64,000 nt of DNA from Acanthosoma haemorrhoidale (GCA_930367205.1 OV884011.1:111095139-111159138); one strand, 5' to 3'. Counted from the stretch's first letter, positions 25,027 through 37,089 are shown. Numbers and translations are program-made. The notes: a model not told the origin generated them from the sequence alone.

Positions 25027-26934
25027 TGTGTTTTAATCTGAAGGACACACCTTGATTATTTATAAATAATCATTATTATTATTATTATTATTATTTATAA
25101 CGGACTTAGTCCTCAAATTTGTTTTTCTATTTATCAAGTACGTTTAGAGAAATATAAACATATCAATGACACTCCACGTCTTATGATTTGGAAGATACGT
25201 AAAAATTTAGCATTTCTAGTGATGATTCAGATGTAAATCAGAATGTGAGAGTTCTAGGTCTCTGATAAAGGGAGGCTGAAATTTACGGAAAAAAAATTGA
25301 AATTCTTGCAACGTATTGTATACAACTGAAAAAGAAATACATATTAAAGCTACAAATTTGGGAAACAATTTGTAATTGTAAGCGCATTTGAAAATGAACC
25401 AATCTAGACAGAGAAAAGGAAATGAATTTTGGAAGACTGGAAATCATAATATACAATATACCTTTATTAGAGGTTCGATTCATCACCGACCTGTTATATG
25501 AAAAAGGAGTAGAGATGGGTCTAATGGAGCTATTAAACTTTTTTATTATTTCATAGCGAACAACAAAGTTTTAAATGTTTGCCGTGTGTTTCATTGATAT
25601 TATCCGGATAGTGGAATTTACCGATACGTTGAAAAATAAGATGCCATAGTAGTCAAGTACTCTTGAGGGTAAAATACTCTTGGTAATAAAATTGATGAGT
25701 AAAATTATATACGTGGGTTGTATATTCACCATGAGTTAACAATAAAAAAAGTATATGAACACTACAGTCTTATACACCACAATTGTACTAAGACATTTGA
25801 AATAATTAAGAAATGTAAATATAAACATATCATTTATCCACATATGTAATTCTAATTTTCTTTTGCAGGCAGTTTTTCATCAAAATGACCGATAGAAATT
25901 AGTTCAAAAATTAAGTGGTGAAAGTCCATTATTTTATTGTTTTCCTTTATAGCCCAATACTTCTGGGTGTTGCTGTCACAATTTACAGTAGTTTTATCGG
26001 AAATTTAATAACTTTTGGACTGAGTACCAAAATCAAACGTTTTTTAACTTAAAAAAAAATTCATTAAAGCAATAAACATTTCTATAAAAATGTAAAACTG
26101 TGGACTTCCACCACTTCTGCTTCGAACCCTCAAAGTTATGAATGAAGTCCTTGTCGAAGCTATGTTCTGATAGGAATGACAAGACGGCTGCTTCGATAAT
26201 GTCCGTAAAAAACATCGACTACTAGCATCATTCCGAACATCAGCAAAGACTTCAAATGTTCACATAGATGTTATATTCAGCAAAACATTTGTGCCCTTGC
26301 TTTGAGCAAAATTGATCTAATTCATTTCATTAAGTATGGTTTAAATGTAAGGAAAAAAGGACGTGACCGCAAATAGTGTAATTTTTTAGAAAAGACAAAA
26401 ATTCATACTTAAAAAAAAACGTTCTTTTTAATAATCCTATCAAAGCATCCTGATTTACAAAAATGACTCTAAAAAACAACAAAAACTCGTTGATAATTAA
26501 TTTCTAAAAGGCGGATATAGTCAACACGGAATGTTCAACCATGTTTTCACTCATAAGAAAATAGAAACTTGAGAATTGAACAGTTTCGTTTCCATGTTCT
26601 ACAATAACAAACTCATTTTTTATAGTGGATGAAACCACATTGTTTCAGACTCACTGCTATAATGATGGAATTCACCGACTAACTTTGAAAAGGCAAATAG
26701 CCTTACAATTATATGTTATCTTTAGCAAATTTAGCAATATTTTTTTTCAATTGATTTAAAAGTATGTATAATATAGAGTGCGCTATGTCAGAGGAGATAC
26801 AGTTGTATATCATCCCGTTTATAGCGGTCGGTTTACGATTTAGTACTAAGGTGATAGGGAATATCCCATATAACGAGTGTCGTAAAAGGCTCCAAGCAGT
26901 GGATACTATCATATAGAATTCCTTTAAGCGTTTC
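25027..26934. other. AT-rich stretch, nothing recognised
   Basis: Contains a short ATT trinucleotide run near 25071-25094. A lone GGTTCGATTC at about 25475 resembles a tRNA B box but has no A box. No genes are supported. Confidence 0.4.
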
Positions 26935-27057
26935 TCATAGACAATAAATTATATAAAAAACTATAGCTAGAATTTCCAACGCGGTATATCTTAATTCCTA
27001 GTTTGATAATGAAGCTATAGTTTTTTATAATAGATTTATAGAATTTATTGCCTATGA
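26935..27057. mobile_element. 123-bp MITE with terminal inverted repeats
   Basis: The left end TCATAGACAATAAATT and the right end (as reverse complement) TCATAGGCAATAAATT match, followed on both sides by TATAAAAAACTATAGCT (the right arm has a 10-bp insertion). No coding. It abuts the start of the family B LINE fragment at 27058. Confidence 0.75.
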
Positions 27058-28215
27058 ACCAACCATCCTCAGCCTACCATAGAAAAATTGTTGTAAACCC
27101 CACAAATTATATAGGGTACGGGTGGGTGAACGCCTCTCTAACCCATTCCCTCTGACTTGTGGAGTTCCTCAAGGAGCGGTTCTGTCTCCTGTTCTTTTCA
27201 GCATGTACACATTTGTAATTGTAGGGACAAACTATAAGAACTATATAAGAAAGCTACTGTAATCGCTTTCGCCGACGACATTGCCGTTTACAGCAGCAGC
27301 TGCACTCATGCTCTTACAAAGGCCGAGTCAGTTTGTAACGTTATCAGTGACAGACTGGGCATGTTAAACATCAGTGTAAACGCAGGGAAGACCGACTGCG
27401 TAATCTTCTCCCCCCAAAAGGGGAAAAAATCCTAGCCAAAATCGTATAGTATAGGAGGGAAAGAGAACTCACCAGCTTTCTCCTTGCACTACTAGGTATA
27501 AAAATGGATAGGCATCTCCATTTCTCTACTCATTTTAATAATAAAATACAAAAAGTACGACTCAGGCTATCGCACTTGCTAACTTCACCCAACCTGTCGG
27601 GTTTGGGTCAAACTTTGTCTCAAACTGATGATATGTAAATGTGTCCTCCGGCCAGCTCTGCTGTACGGTGCCCCACTATTTACCCTTGAGTGCCCCACTA
27701 CTTGAGTGACAATTCAACCAAATGTCTCCAACATTTCCAGAATGGGATCATGCGAAAAGTGGTCCGACATACCTCTCTCGAGAGGTTCAAGAACGCTGAC
27801 CTGCACCCGTTGCTTGGTTTGCCGTCGGTGTGTGAGTTCATCCGCCGAAGACACATCAAGGTTTTTGACTCGTTGCAGTTACTAACGAACCCAGTGTTTA
27901 ACACCATGACCCCACCACCCCTCCCACATCGATGGCAACAGACTGTCGGGGAAAAGTTAGGTTAAGAATTAGTATGTGAGTTAGTTTTAAGTTTGATCAA
28001 AATGATGAGCCCCATCACCTTTATTTGTCAGTTTAGTCCAGTTACGTATAATGTATATTATTATACTTGTTTATTCATTATATAATATTTATAGAATAAC
28101 AAAACCTGTATATAATGTAGCAATGCTCCAGGAAATACAAAAATAATTTGTAAATAGATTTGCCTGAGGATCTATAATTATCTGTAAATTTAAAGGGGCT
28201 ATGAAAGAAAAAAAA
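27058..28215 (+). mobile_element. Family B LINE, 5'-truncated copy
   Basis: RT palm and thumb followed by a 3' untranslated region ending GGGGCTATGAAAG plus an A run at about 28215. The same 3' end recurs on the minus strand at 28.73 and 60.33 kb. Confidence 0.85.
27100..27965 (+). pseudogene. Family B reverse transcriptase remnant
   Basis: Across frameshifts the reading gives LTCGVPQGAVLSPVLF-like sequence, FADDIAVYSSS (catalytic pair intact, about 27269), SVNAGKTDCVIF and then the thumb (LQHFQNGIMRKVVR, SVCEFIRRRHIKVFDSLQ, PHRWQQTVG). It is collinear with the copy at 58.8-59.7 kb. No upstream fingers or endonuclease are present, so only the C-terminal third survives. Confidence 0.85.
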
Positions 28216-28730
28216 TGTCCAATCTGTGCATGTAAATATCAAACGAATATTTTGTGTTTCTTCGAATTGTCTTTTCTTGTTTTTGATTTTTTAAAGCTTA
28301 ACGAGGCTTATTAAACTATATATTAAAATAATTGTATATTATTGAGGCCAGTATAAACGCGGATTTTGAAAGAAAAAAGCTGTTTTTTTACAATGAGCCA
28401 AAATAAATAGTAGAGTTTTATCTTTACACAGCCTAGCCAAATTTCGATCCGTAACAATACATTAGCAATCATGGTGATAATAGCAACATGTTTTACTTTA
28501 TCATGATCATCATCATCATGTTATTATTTACACCGAAGTTAGTTCACATTGATTTTAACTGTGCCATGTATTGAGGCTGAATAGACTCTTTTTATTTCCT
28601 TAAATTAGTAAAAAACAGGAGTGCTTGTACTTAAAGGTTATAAACCAATGGCAGCCTAATAAAAGTCGCTACCACACATTGTGGGTGGGTAGAAATACAA
28701 ATCTAGTTCGATAAAAGTTGGTTTTAAAGT

Positions 28731-29061
28731 CAGTCCCCCCCCCCCCCCCTCTGCATAGCCCTTTCAATTTACATTAGAGCCTCAAGCGAATCTATCTACA
28801 AATTATTATTGTATTTTCTGTAGCGTCGCTACACTATATACAGGTTGGGGTGGTGGTGTCATAGTGTTTAACACTGGGTTCGTTAGTAGCTGCAACGAGT
28901 CAAGAAACTTGATGTGTCTCCGGTGGATGAACTCACCCACCGACGGCACACCAAGCAACGGGTGCAGGTCAGCGCTCTTTAACCTCTCGAAAGAGGTATC
29001 TTGGACTACTTTTCGCATGATTCCATTCTGGAAATGCTGGAGACATTTGGCTGTATTATCA
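28731..29061 (-). mobile_element. Family B LINE 3' fragment with an oligo-G tail
   Basis: On the minus strand the thumb C-terminus (CLQHFQNGIMRKVV to LLTNPVLNTMTPP) is joined after a deletion to the family 3' end, CTGTATATAGTGTAGCG...GGGCTATG. Where other copies have A residues this one has about 15 G (C run 28735-28749 on plus). TTAAAGT occurs at both sides (28724-28730 and 29062-29068), a possible 7-bp target-site duplication. Confidence 0.75.
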
Positions 29062-29089
29062 TTAAAGTTTTTTTTGTTTTTTTTTAATT

Positions 29090-30685
29090 TCAACCCCTTT
29101 ATTCAAAAAAATATCATTCAAGTCAGGAAAAAACATGCTGGTATTTATCGCAGTGTTGTTTATAAGTCGGGTAGAGAGGATTATGGTCAATTTTTAACTT
29201 CAAATGTATAGCAAGAGATATAATTAGCTGCAATGTTTATATTGCGTATTGGGCCGGCCAACAGTTCAATGCTTTCACATCTGTCATTTGACACAGAAGA
29301 GTTTATTTCACAAAGGAGGTTTATATAACATGACGCTTACTTTCTATGACGATTAAATGAGTTAGTTAAATTGGTTTGAAAAGTAGGATTGTACATAAAA
29401 TTTACCCAGAAATGTCTTGTAATATTTGAGGATTGAATAAAATCAAAAATAAACACTCGTAAACTTGCACGAATAAACGAATGGCGGTAATTTGTCTGGG
29501 AGGTTGTTTGCGTACCCGTGTCTGGCTGTATTTCTTAAACCTCTAAAGTTATGCACCTACTCAGCCAGTACGATTCCACTGATGACCAGGGAAATGAGCC
29601 AACCTTTTATGAAAACTCTCCCAATGATAAAACATATTACTTAGTGTCACATAATCAAATTGTACTTTTATTACAAGATAGTCTTAGTTTCCTTTTCTGA
29701 ATAAGTTCCTAGATTTTTATGGTTGTAGATTACGAATTTAAAGTGTAAAACACGATAATATGCATATTAAATAAAGTTGAATCTCTATTTATCTACTAAT
29801 TATTTACTGATGATGATAACTAATTGAATATCTATCTATCTACGCATATATTCATTGAAGTTCAAATTCGCAATCTACACTACATAAAACCGAAATAACC
29901 CATTTTCTGTACCAATCGGACCTTTTTCAAATGAGATACTATTTTTTTCCACCTAGATTTGCGATTCCGTCAACTGTAACACATCCCAATTTTAATTACG
30001 TTAAAAAAAATAAATGTCTAGCTGTGTGGTTTCAGCCACTGTCATCATGATTAGCACAATAAAAAGTAATAGCGACTTAAATGCCGTTGCCTAGCTATAA
30101 AGTAGACAAGCATAGCCCAGATTGAGATAGAATCAAATTCTCCAGTCCCAGTAACCATGGCAATATTGTGGTTGGGCTGGAGTAGCCCATGTCCTCCCAA
30201 TTTCCTGAACAGCGTTGAATGCCTTTGGTCGAGGCCCATTTGTAGGGCAGTAAGAGAGTTTGATATCAGAGCATAATTAAAATAAGGGATTTGTAATTAA
30301 AACTATGAAAGTAGAATATAAACATTTTGACTAATTTAACCTATGTATATCCATAAAATAATGTGTATACGTTGTTAAGTGAGTACACCTATAAATTTGG
30401 GTAAAAACATTTAAAAGTTTTATTTTAATACATTTTAATATCTTGAGATGGAGAGTTATTATTTCATGTAAACTAAAACTCATTATTTAATTCTCTATTG
30501 ATATGAATAACGTTTTTATTTTTTCCCCCACTGGCATTTCTGTCTTCGGACAGTTGTTTTTAGTTTAGTCAATTTGTTGAGTTCAAGGAATCTATTTTAA
30601 CTGATGCTATACGTACCTTATGACAGATACTTTCCTGCTAGTCGACAAAAAGTCAGTGGTAGATCTATGGAACTCTATTCCCATC
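29090..30685. other. AT-rich stretch, nothing recognised
   Basis: A 62-codon minus frame at 30051-30239 lies in a slightly GC-richer patch but shows no domain. No repeat matches. Confidence 0.35.
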
Positions 30686-31420
30686 AATGTCCAACACTCC
30701 CACTTCCATCGAACAGTTCTTGATCCTTCCAGTTTTTTGCTCTCAGGACTATACGCATATTTATGCTTTAGCACTTGATTGCACTACTGCCCTGTTCAAA
30801 CTTTACCATCCTCGAGCACTGGACCGTGTCCAATTTCAGCATCCTACACCCTTTGGCCCTAATCCACCTGAAGTTCAATATAACATCATTCACTATAGAC
30901 TAATTCCCCCAGGCTTTCCGTTCAACAGCTCTTAGGGCAACCTGTTGTTCACAATGCTGAACATTTGCTACATCCTTGCAAGTCTGGGTTACGAATTTTC
31001 TGAAACTCTATATTATGTTACCATTTATTTTTAGCCTCCATCTTACTGTCTCAAATGTTGGTATGGAAATTCTTTTCAACATCTTACTCACTCAAAAATA
31101 TTAAACTACAAATTACTTTTAGCCTATTCTCAAATGACGGTATCTAATCAAGACACCGACGTTGATCTGAATAAACTTCACGGCTCAATACTTAAGGAAG
31201 AATCCCCTCGAGGTTATATTTTCAATGGTTCGAGACTATCACTATGAATTCTGTCACTACCCTTTATACATTACCTGTAAGCCACTTTACTGAAAGCCCT
31301 CGTGTACACTGCAAAATCTTCTAGGGCTTACTTGATTCCTTGCCATTTCTTCTTGAACCGAAGACGACTTTCATCTCATGGGCCTGACAGTATTAATTTG
31401 TGTCAACTCACAACAAAGCG
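30686..31420 (+). pseudogene. Ancient family A LINE RT relic
   Basis: Translation in shifting frames tracks family A. PTSIEQFLILP parallels PTLEDFLTSP. QAFRSTALRATCC parallels FGFRQRHSTAQQG. VGMEILFNILLT plus TTNYF parallels SVLGPTLYNLYT plus TTNTF. AYSQMTVSNQDTDVD parallels ATFADDTAVLSTHPDPD. The catalytic box is destroyed. About 120 bp of the palm is deleted between HST and VLGP. The downstream end is uncertain. Confidence 0.5.
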
Positions 31421-32400
31421 ATCATTACTATTTCATAAAATAGATTTTCATAACATGGGGCTAGGCTTGATGTTATTGTTCATTAAATCATATGAAGTAA
31501 TTGTCAGTTTCGTTCTTTGATAAGAAAGTATCCAAGTAAAAAAATCACTGATTACCGAGTCAGAAATCTCCTCAGTTATATTCTCAGGTTTGGTAACATT
31601 CAAAGAAAGTAGATTATTTTTCCGGTCATTTCTTTCCTGATATATAGTTATGTTATTGAGTAAAACGTTTGATTTGTCAAAAGTCTACAATCTTGGTTTT
31701 AGTGCTCTGAGTTTGTTATAACAAAGAATAGATTTTTTTTCTGCCTATACTCTAACTTACGCCATCTCATTTTCTAATGTCAGTCACGTGTATCATTATC
31801 AGTGATGTTGTTTTGTGAAGCCCATCATCTTGGAGATGGGAGGCTTACTGACTGTTTACTTCCTTACTCCAGTTGTCTATTTAATCTTAATTCAAAGTGA
31901 CCAATTCACAATTAGTAATTGTATAAAATTTATTAATCGGAATTAAAATTTTTCCGCACCAAACTACATAAAACAATTAATCACTTAGCGTGATCAGTAT
32001 TATGACACCTTTTCAGGTATGAGAGGTTTCTAATCCCCATTTAATATTCATTTTCTTGCTTTCTGAACATGATTGGGTGGAAATCTAATGATTCCTACAT
32101 GTAGGACATTACGATCCAGCACGGCACTGAGGTAAGTGAAGTAATTTTACAATTTCTAACAGTTTTATTGTTATATAATTTTATTTTTTATTGCAACATT
32201 TACTTTTAAACTAACGCACACACTTGTAATTATATTTAATTAATAACAATAAAAACAAAAATATCTTATTGATTTCACAACCTTCTAGCGTGCAAAAAAA
32301 AATTTTATTTTAAAGTAAGTATTAAGAAATGTACTTCTTTACAGAATTAAACTTTTAGGAAACAGAGAGAGGGAGAGAGTACGGGGGCGGGGGGCACTTC
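31421..32400. other. AT-rich stretch, nothing recognised
   Basis: No gene or repeat match. An imperfect hairpin (AAGCCCATC ... GATGGGAGGCTT) lies near 31830. Confidence 0.35.
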
Positions 32401-32411
32401 TAATATTCTGA

Positions 32412-32546
32412 ATGCGGCAAGTGAAAAATAAAAATTTCGCTGGTATGTTTAAGTCCACAGCCTTTGAACAAAGCGGCTTACATCACGGAGCCATGGAACG
32501 AGGCGTCGTTCCCCGTTCACGAGAATCCATGAGTCCACAGCAGCGT
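32412..32546 (+). CDS. Candidate first coding exon of a host gene (unrecognised)
   Basis: A GC-richer open segment runs from ATG 32412 through ATG 32493, the latter in a strong Kozak context (GGAGCCATGG), to CAGCGT followed by GTAAGTGA, a near-consensus 5' splice site at 32547. From ATG 32493 the exon is exactly 18 codons (MERGVVPRSRESMSPQQR) and ends in phase 0. A purine-rich and G-rich tract lies just upstream. I do not recognise the peptide and cannot see the next exon, so it may be chance. Confidence 0.25.
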
Positions 32547-32900
32547 GTAAGTGATTATGTTCTGAAAGTATGTCGGCTTAGGCTGTACTTCGCTGTTATT
32601 TAATTTCTGGTTAAATTTGCTCCAGGATAACTAAGTTGGGAACAATTGTTTGAAACGGTTCGTTGTAGTCGGCCAACTCGAAGTTGTCCAAATTCCCCGA
32701 GTAGGTGTATTTGGCTTAGTGAAAGCCTTCAATAAGTTATTAAGACGTTCCTCCAGCGAATTTCGCTAAGATGCAAAGCAATTGATTTGAGTTTGAATCT
32801 CCTATTAAACTAGTTCCATCAACGATCTTGGATCGCTAATTATTCCTAATATTAATTTTTGTCACTAAAATTATAAAATGAATTGCATATTTCTAAAGAG

Positions 32901-33010
32901 CAGTTAAATAATCTTATAGAGGAGTCTTTTAAAAAACTTTATTATGAATAACAATCAAAACACTGGTATATATACAAATATTAATCAGTTACAGCGTTAC
33001 AACATTCTTT
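32901..33010 (-). mobile_element. Group D LTR fragment
   Basis: On the minus strand AACTGATTAATATTTGTATA, CCAGTGTTTTG, CATAATAAAG (AATAAA 32938-32943) and GATTATTTAACTG match the LTR ends at 6.45-6.52 kb and 7.17-7.27 kb. No internal region is adjacent. Confidence 0.6.
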
Positions 33011-34049
33011 TAAGGAGGCTAAGGCACGAATGTGGGTGTCTTGGCCCTAGCAGGTAGCAAAGGGTTAGGGTTAGAAGAATGGTTAAAAGACAAAAAAGGG
33101 GACCATAAGTCTCAACTGTGGCACATGTTTCTACTGAAAATGTAAGCTATAATAAACATTATATAACTGAGCACAAAGGCACATAATAATTTTAGTAAGT
33201 AGGTCTACCCTCATCTGGAAAAAGAGTTTCATAGGTACGGTTTTGATGCACATTTGGCATTGTCGATTTACCAATATGAAAAAATAGATTAAATGAAAAG
33301 CAGCCCGGTATTTTCAAGCTAAAATTGGTTTTATTTATTATAGCATTTTTCTCGAATCAAGTTACTATAAAGCATTTTAAAAAACATATGTAAACCTCTA
33401 AAAAGATAACCAAGCTGAAAGAAAATGAACTCAAATGAGCGTGTATTTTCATTTTCATGCTTGGCTTTAAATCCTTAATTTTATTCCAATCATGTTTTAA
33501 TTGTAGTATTCTATGATGCTGTCCGTACAAATGGCGATGAGTTTTCAGATCGTAGCGCATGTAGTTCGTGTTTATGATAACTATAAATATAAAATATTAT
33601 TTAATATTCAACCCACATTTCATACCAAGGCCTCATTCTACTACAACCTTTTTTTTTTTTCACTGAGGGGAGTCCCATTTGAAGGAAGTATGAGGAGGAT
33701 ATAGGGTGTGGGATGCCTAAAGGAAGCGGGTGGATTCGGGAAGGTAGTGAGAGTCAACTTATGGTGGAACCTTTGGGTACTAGGCATTGGTTTGTAGTCG
33801 GCCAGGTCCTGGCCCCGCCGCTGCAGGGGGCTGCACTAAGTAGGCCTATCGGCCGGGAGATCGACCTGCCCTAAGCTGGTAGAAGGGGTCATTTTGCTTT
33901 GGTTGAGTTTGGGTGTGGGTCGTTCAGTCCCCGTCAGGGGGCTCGGGTTCTATGAGGTCCATCTGTCTCCAGGCTTCGGCGATCCAGCAGTGCTTCCATC
34001 GGACGGGCATTGGTGGTGGTTGAACGTCGGAGAATAGTAGGTTGTGGCT

Positions 34050-35485
34050 GTGTCAAAGCAAATCGAATTCGATGTGTCGTCTCTTGATAAAATCTTGGAT
34101 GGTGAGCACTTCAAATTTTTCGTGGATCTCGTCTGCCTTCATTCGGTCAAACGGGGTATGTTTGAGGGAGGTGCAGACAACTCTGTTCTGGAATTGCTGG
34201 AGCGTTTTTAGAGTGTTAGGAGTTAGATACTTGAATAGTGGGGTCCCGTACATCAAAGCAGGTCCCAAGACGCTCTGGTAAATCAGCAGCTTGAGGCTTA
34301 CTGATAGAACCGGGCTGTGAAGTAGGAGTCCTAGGATGTAGAACTTTTTCCTAACACTCTTTAACTTCATGCTGAGATGTGTCGTGAACGACAAGTGTCT
34401 ACCAAGGGTAATCCCAAGGTAGCATAGCTTGTTGCTCACAGTGCACTCTTTGCCGTCTAAGGCGAAGGATTGAGGTAACTTCTTTCTTCCAGATTTATAA
34501 CCAAATATGATTCCTTGCGTCTTGGCTGGGTTGACTTTGATGTTGACGGAGTCGAGTTTCTCAGCAATTTGTTGACTGGCACTCTCAGCAAATTTCAGGG
34601 CTCTGGTGGGATTCCTACGATGTAGGTGGTGTAGATGTTGAACAGCATGGGGCCTAGCACTGATCATTGGGGGACACCGGCAGTATTTTCTTCGGGTCGT
34701 AGACGTGGTGCCAATTCGAACCGAAAAAGTTCAGACTGTAAGGTATGAAGTCATCAGGTTCAGTAGCTGATCCGAGAATTCGTATTCCCTCGTATAGACG
34801 TTGGAGTAGGGTGTAGTGGTCCACAGAGTCGAAGGCTTTCGAACAGTCCAGTGAGATCATAGTGGCAGCTCTGTTGTTCCGGACGTTCGATGCGACGTGG
34901 TGTTGCAGTCTCACCAAGTTGTTGTCCGCACTTAAGCATGTGCTGAAACCAGTCTGCTCTGGTGGGATGACTTCTTCCATCTCGCAGTGCTCGGAGAGAT
35001 GTAGGTGGATGATTATCTCGAACAGCTTCGAGAGTTGAGTCAGTAGACTGATGGGGCGGTAATGAGATGGCTCATAACCGCTTTTCCCTGGTTTCAGCAG
35101 GGGGACGACCACAGCATGCTTCCAGTTCTGAGGGAAATAGTACAGCCTGAAGCAGGAGTTTAACACGTTGGTGATGTACGAGATTCCTTTCCTTGGCAGC
35201 TGCTTGACCAGGATGTTCTGGATTCCGCCTTCGCATGGTGCCTTGTTCCGTTCGTTATTCGAATGAAGCAAGTGACCTGCCGGTGGGATGTGTATATTTC
35301 CATAGTGGTGAGGAGGGAGGGAGAGGGGGGTCGAGTGCTCCTATTGGCTGGCCTTGGCCATGGCTCACGGCTTCATAATGATCCGCTGGAATGCCCAACT
35401 GTTCGGTGGTGGGGATGAGCTGCCCGTTCATGGCCAAACTTACACCGTTCTTTTTAGACCTACATGTCTTCACGAGCTTCCACAA
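34050..35485 (-). pseudogene. Family C ORF2 reverse transcriptase, inactive
   Basis: Fingers and palm are read from LPRKGISYITNVLNSCFRLY, VVPLLKPGKSG, HYRPISLLTQLSKLFE, QTGFSTCLSADN and SLDCSKAFDSVDH. GVPQ is then followed by TGA where a glycine is expected. The reading continues SVLGPMLFNIYTTYIVG but jumps straight to KFAESASQQIAEKLDS, so the YADD box is deleted. The thumb is SVNIKVNPAKTQGIIFGYKS, GRHLSFTTHLSMKLKSVRKK, YGTPLFKYLTPNTLKTLQQF and DFIKRRHIEF, with a frameshift near 34.66 kb. Confidence 0.85.
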
Positions 35486-35639
35486 TTGCGTGTGGTCACC
35501 GAGGAGACTAGTGAGGTGATCTTCCTAGACCGAGTTTTTGCACTGGGCCATCAGAGACTTGGTTTGTAAGATCATTCGAAACCGGTTTTAAGTCCCTGTT
35601 GTTGGTTCTAAACTACCTGTTCTTGATATTGTTACGCTG

Positions 35640-36253
35640 TCTAATCAGTTGTAGAATGTGATCCGGAGGTTTCCTCAGAGAAGGGGGATTCGGAGAAAAT
35701 TTCGGGATCTATACATCGGTGGCTCGGTCGATGACGTCTTGAAGCTGATAGATAGCGTAATCGATATCCCAGGTGTGTCTCATGGGCATAATTGTGGGCA
35801 ACTCGGTTTTGATGAGATGCTTGTAGAGGTCCCACTTGGCCTCATCGTACCTGTATCTAGAAGCAGGCGGCTCTGGCATGTCACCTTCTAGTTCGTAGAG
35901 CACAGGCCGATTGTCGGAGGTGGTAAAATCCAGGGCACAGCATCCGGTGACTCGGTGTGGCTCTTGAGTCAGAAGAAGCGTTACGTTAGTAGGGGGGGCC
36001 CTAGGGTCACGGGTGGGGGTAGTCTCCTACAGGGAACTCCATGCTTCACTAAGACTGAAACTCCTCCAGAGATAGTCTCGGTGTCGTGACGGTAAATAGT
36101 ATAACCCGGTAAGCGGCAGAAGTGGATCTTCTTCAACCAGGTATCTGTAAATACGGCAACGTCTGGCGAATTGCACCGTATAATTGCTTCTACGTTGGGT
36201 TCATTGAGCCGAAAGCCACAGACGTTGTAATTTAAAATTACGTGCCCCATCAT
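35640..36253 (-). pseudogene. Family C ORF2 endonuclease domain, internally deleted
   Basis: The start ATGATGGGGCACG overlaps the end of ORF1. The reading gives ILNYNVCGFRLNEP and VAVFTDTWLK (usually ETWL), then GGVSVLVKHGVP. About 100 residues expected for the GDFN and following motifs are missing. It resumes with a LDFTTSDNRPVL segment, where SDN replaces the catalytic SDH, and then YRYDEAKWDLYKHLI. The endonuclease is therefore inactive. Confidence 0.75.
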
Positions 36254-37081
36254 TTTGATAACTGTTCAAATTTGGTCATCATCTGCGTTACCGCCTCGGT
36301 GAGTTTATTCATGGCAGTGGTCATTCTGCTCGACAGGTTCATCATACTGCCCAAGATACCCATCAAGGCATCATTATTGTTAGCAGTGGGTTGAGGTAGA
36401 GGCTCTGGGAGAACTTCCGGGCCCTGGTGTTTCCGGATACCATCTGGGCATAGGAGGCAGTCTGTCGTGGTGGAGGGGGGGGGGCAGGCATGTTCTGTGC
36501 CTGCTTTTTTATCTCTGCAGTCACTAGAAGGTTGACCCTGTACGGGCACTGTCGGTACGACGCGACATGATTTCCCCCGCAATTGGCGCATTTTAGGGGA
36601 ATTGAAGCGTCTCTTGGGCAGTCTTTTATGTCTTGAGGCTCACTGGGGATTTTTGAATCCCTGATTGCTGCAATTGTTTGCTGTTGGTCGACCACACTGT
36701 GGCAGACCACCTTTGTGTCCTGCTGCGTCTGCAATATTTTAAAAATCCTCACGTTGTAGTCAGCTAGTAACCTCATGAGGTCGTAGCTGTTAATCCGCTC
36801 TAATACTAGGGGGGGGGGTGGCAATTTAGGGGCAGCGGGGGCGGCGGATGTGCTGACCTTGGACTGGGCTGCCGAATTTAGGGGGTGAAGGAGTTGGAGG
36901 TACTTACTCCGGGGGCATGGGGGAGAGTACGCTTGCGGCATACTCTCTTTGGATGATGAAAGTCATTACCATGTGCTAAATCGGGAGCGGGGCTCTCCGG
37001 AGACTCTAATTCCTCATGGCATATCTCCATGACCTGAGTACGGGGGTTTTTATTCTTTCCTATTTCCGGGCCACGGTCCAA
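36250..37081 (-). pseudogene. Family C ORF1 (gag-like)
   Basis: Three overlapping frames make up one protein. The N-terminal part is 37081-36878 (MDRGPEIGKNKNP). A middle part follows with a proline-rich tract and a segment LMRLLADYNVRIFKILQTQQ that resembles the LINE ORF1 pre-knuckle domain. It has one clear knuckle, CANCGGNHVASYRQCPY. The C-terminal part is 36591-36250, with a hydrophobic heptad-like run (ILGSMMNLSSRMTTAMNKL), possibly a coiled coil. Frameshifts separate the parts. It should bind element RNA; here it is broken. Confidence 0.75.
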
Positions 37082-37089
37082 AAATTCAA

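Larger units (their letters stand above)
33649..37085 (-). mobile_element. Family C LINE, long dead copy
   Basis: On the minus strand the order is ORF1 with a zinc knuckle (about 37081-36250), endonuclease start (36253), RT (35485-34050), a 3' untranslated region rich in CCC blocks, and a 12-base poly(A) tail (T run 33649-33660). Its 3' region also occurs at 8.7, 47.8 and 62.0 kb. Internal deletions in both the endonuclease and RT make it non-functional. Confidence 0.85.

Noticed and set aside
25470..25490. GGTTCGATTC as part of a tRNA gene
   Set aside because: A perfect B box but no A box or pairing arms upstream.
30049..30062. TTAGCACAATAAA as another family A insertion
   Set aside because: Only 13 bases match the family tail; the preceding sequence does not match and there is no flanking duplication.
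32700..32830. SINE candidate (TGGCTTAGTG and AGTTTGAATCT as A and B boxes)
   Set aside because: Box spacing is too long for a standard tRNA head and no repeat copy or tail is visible.
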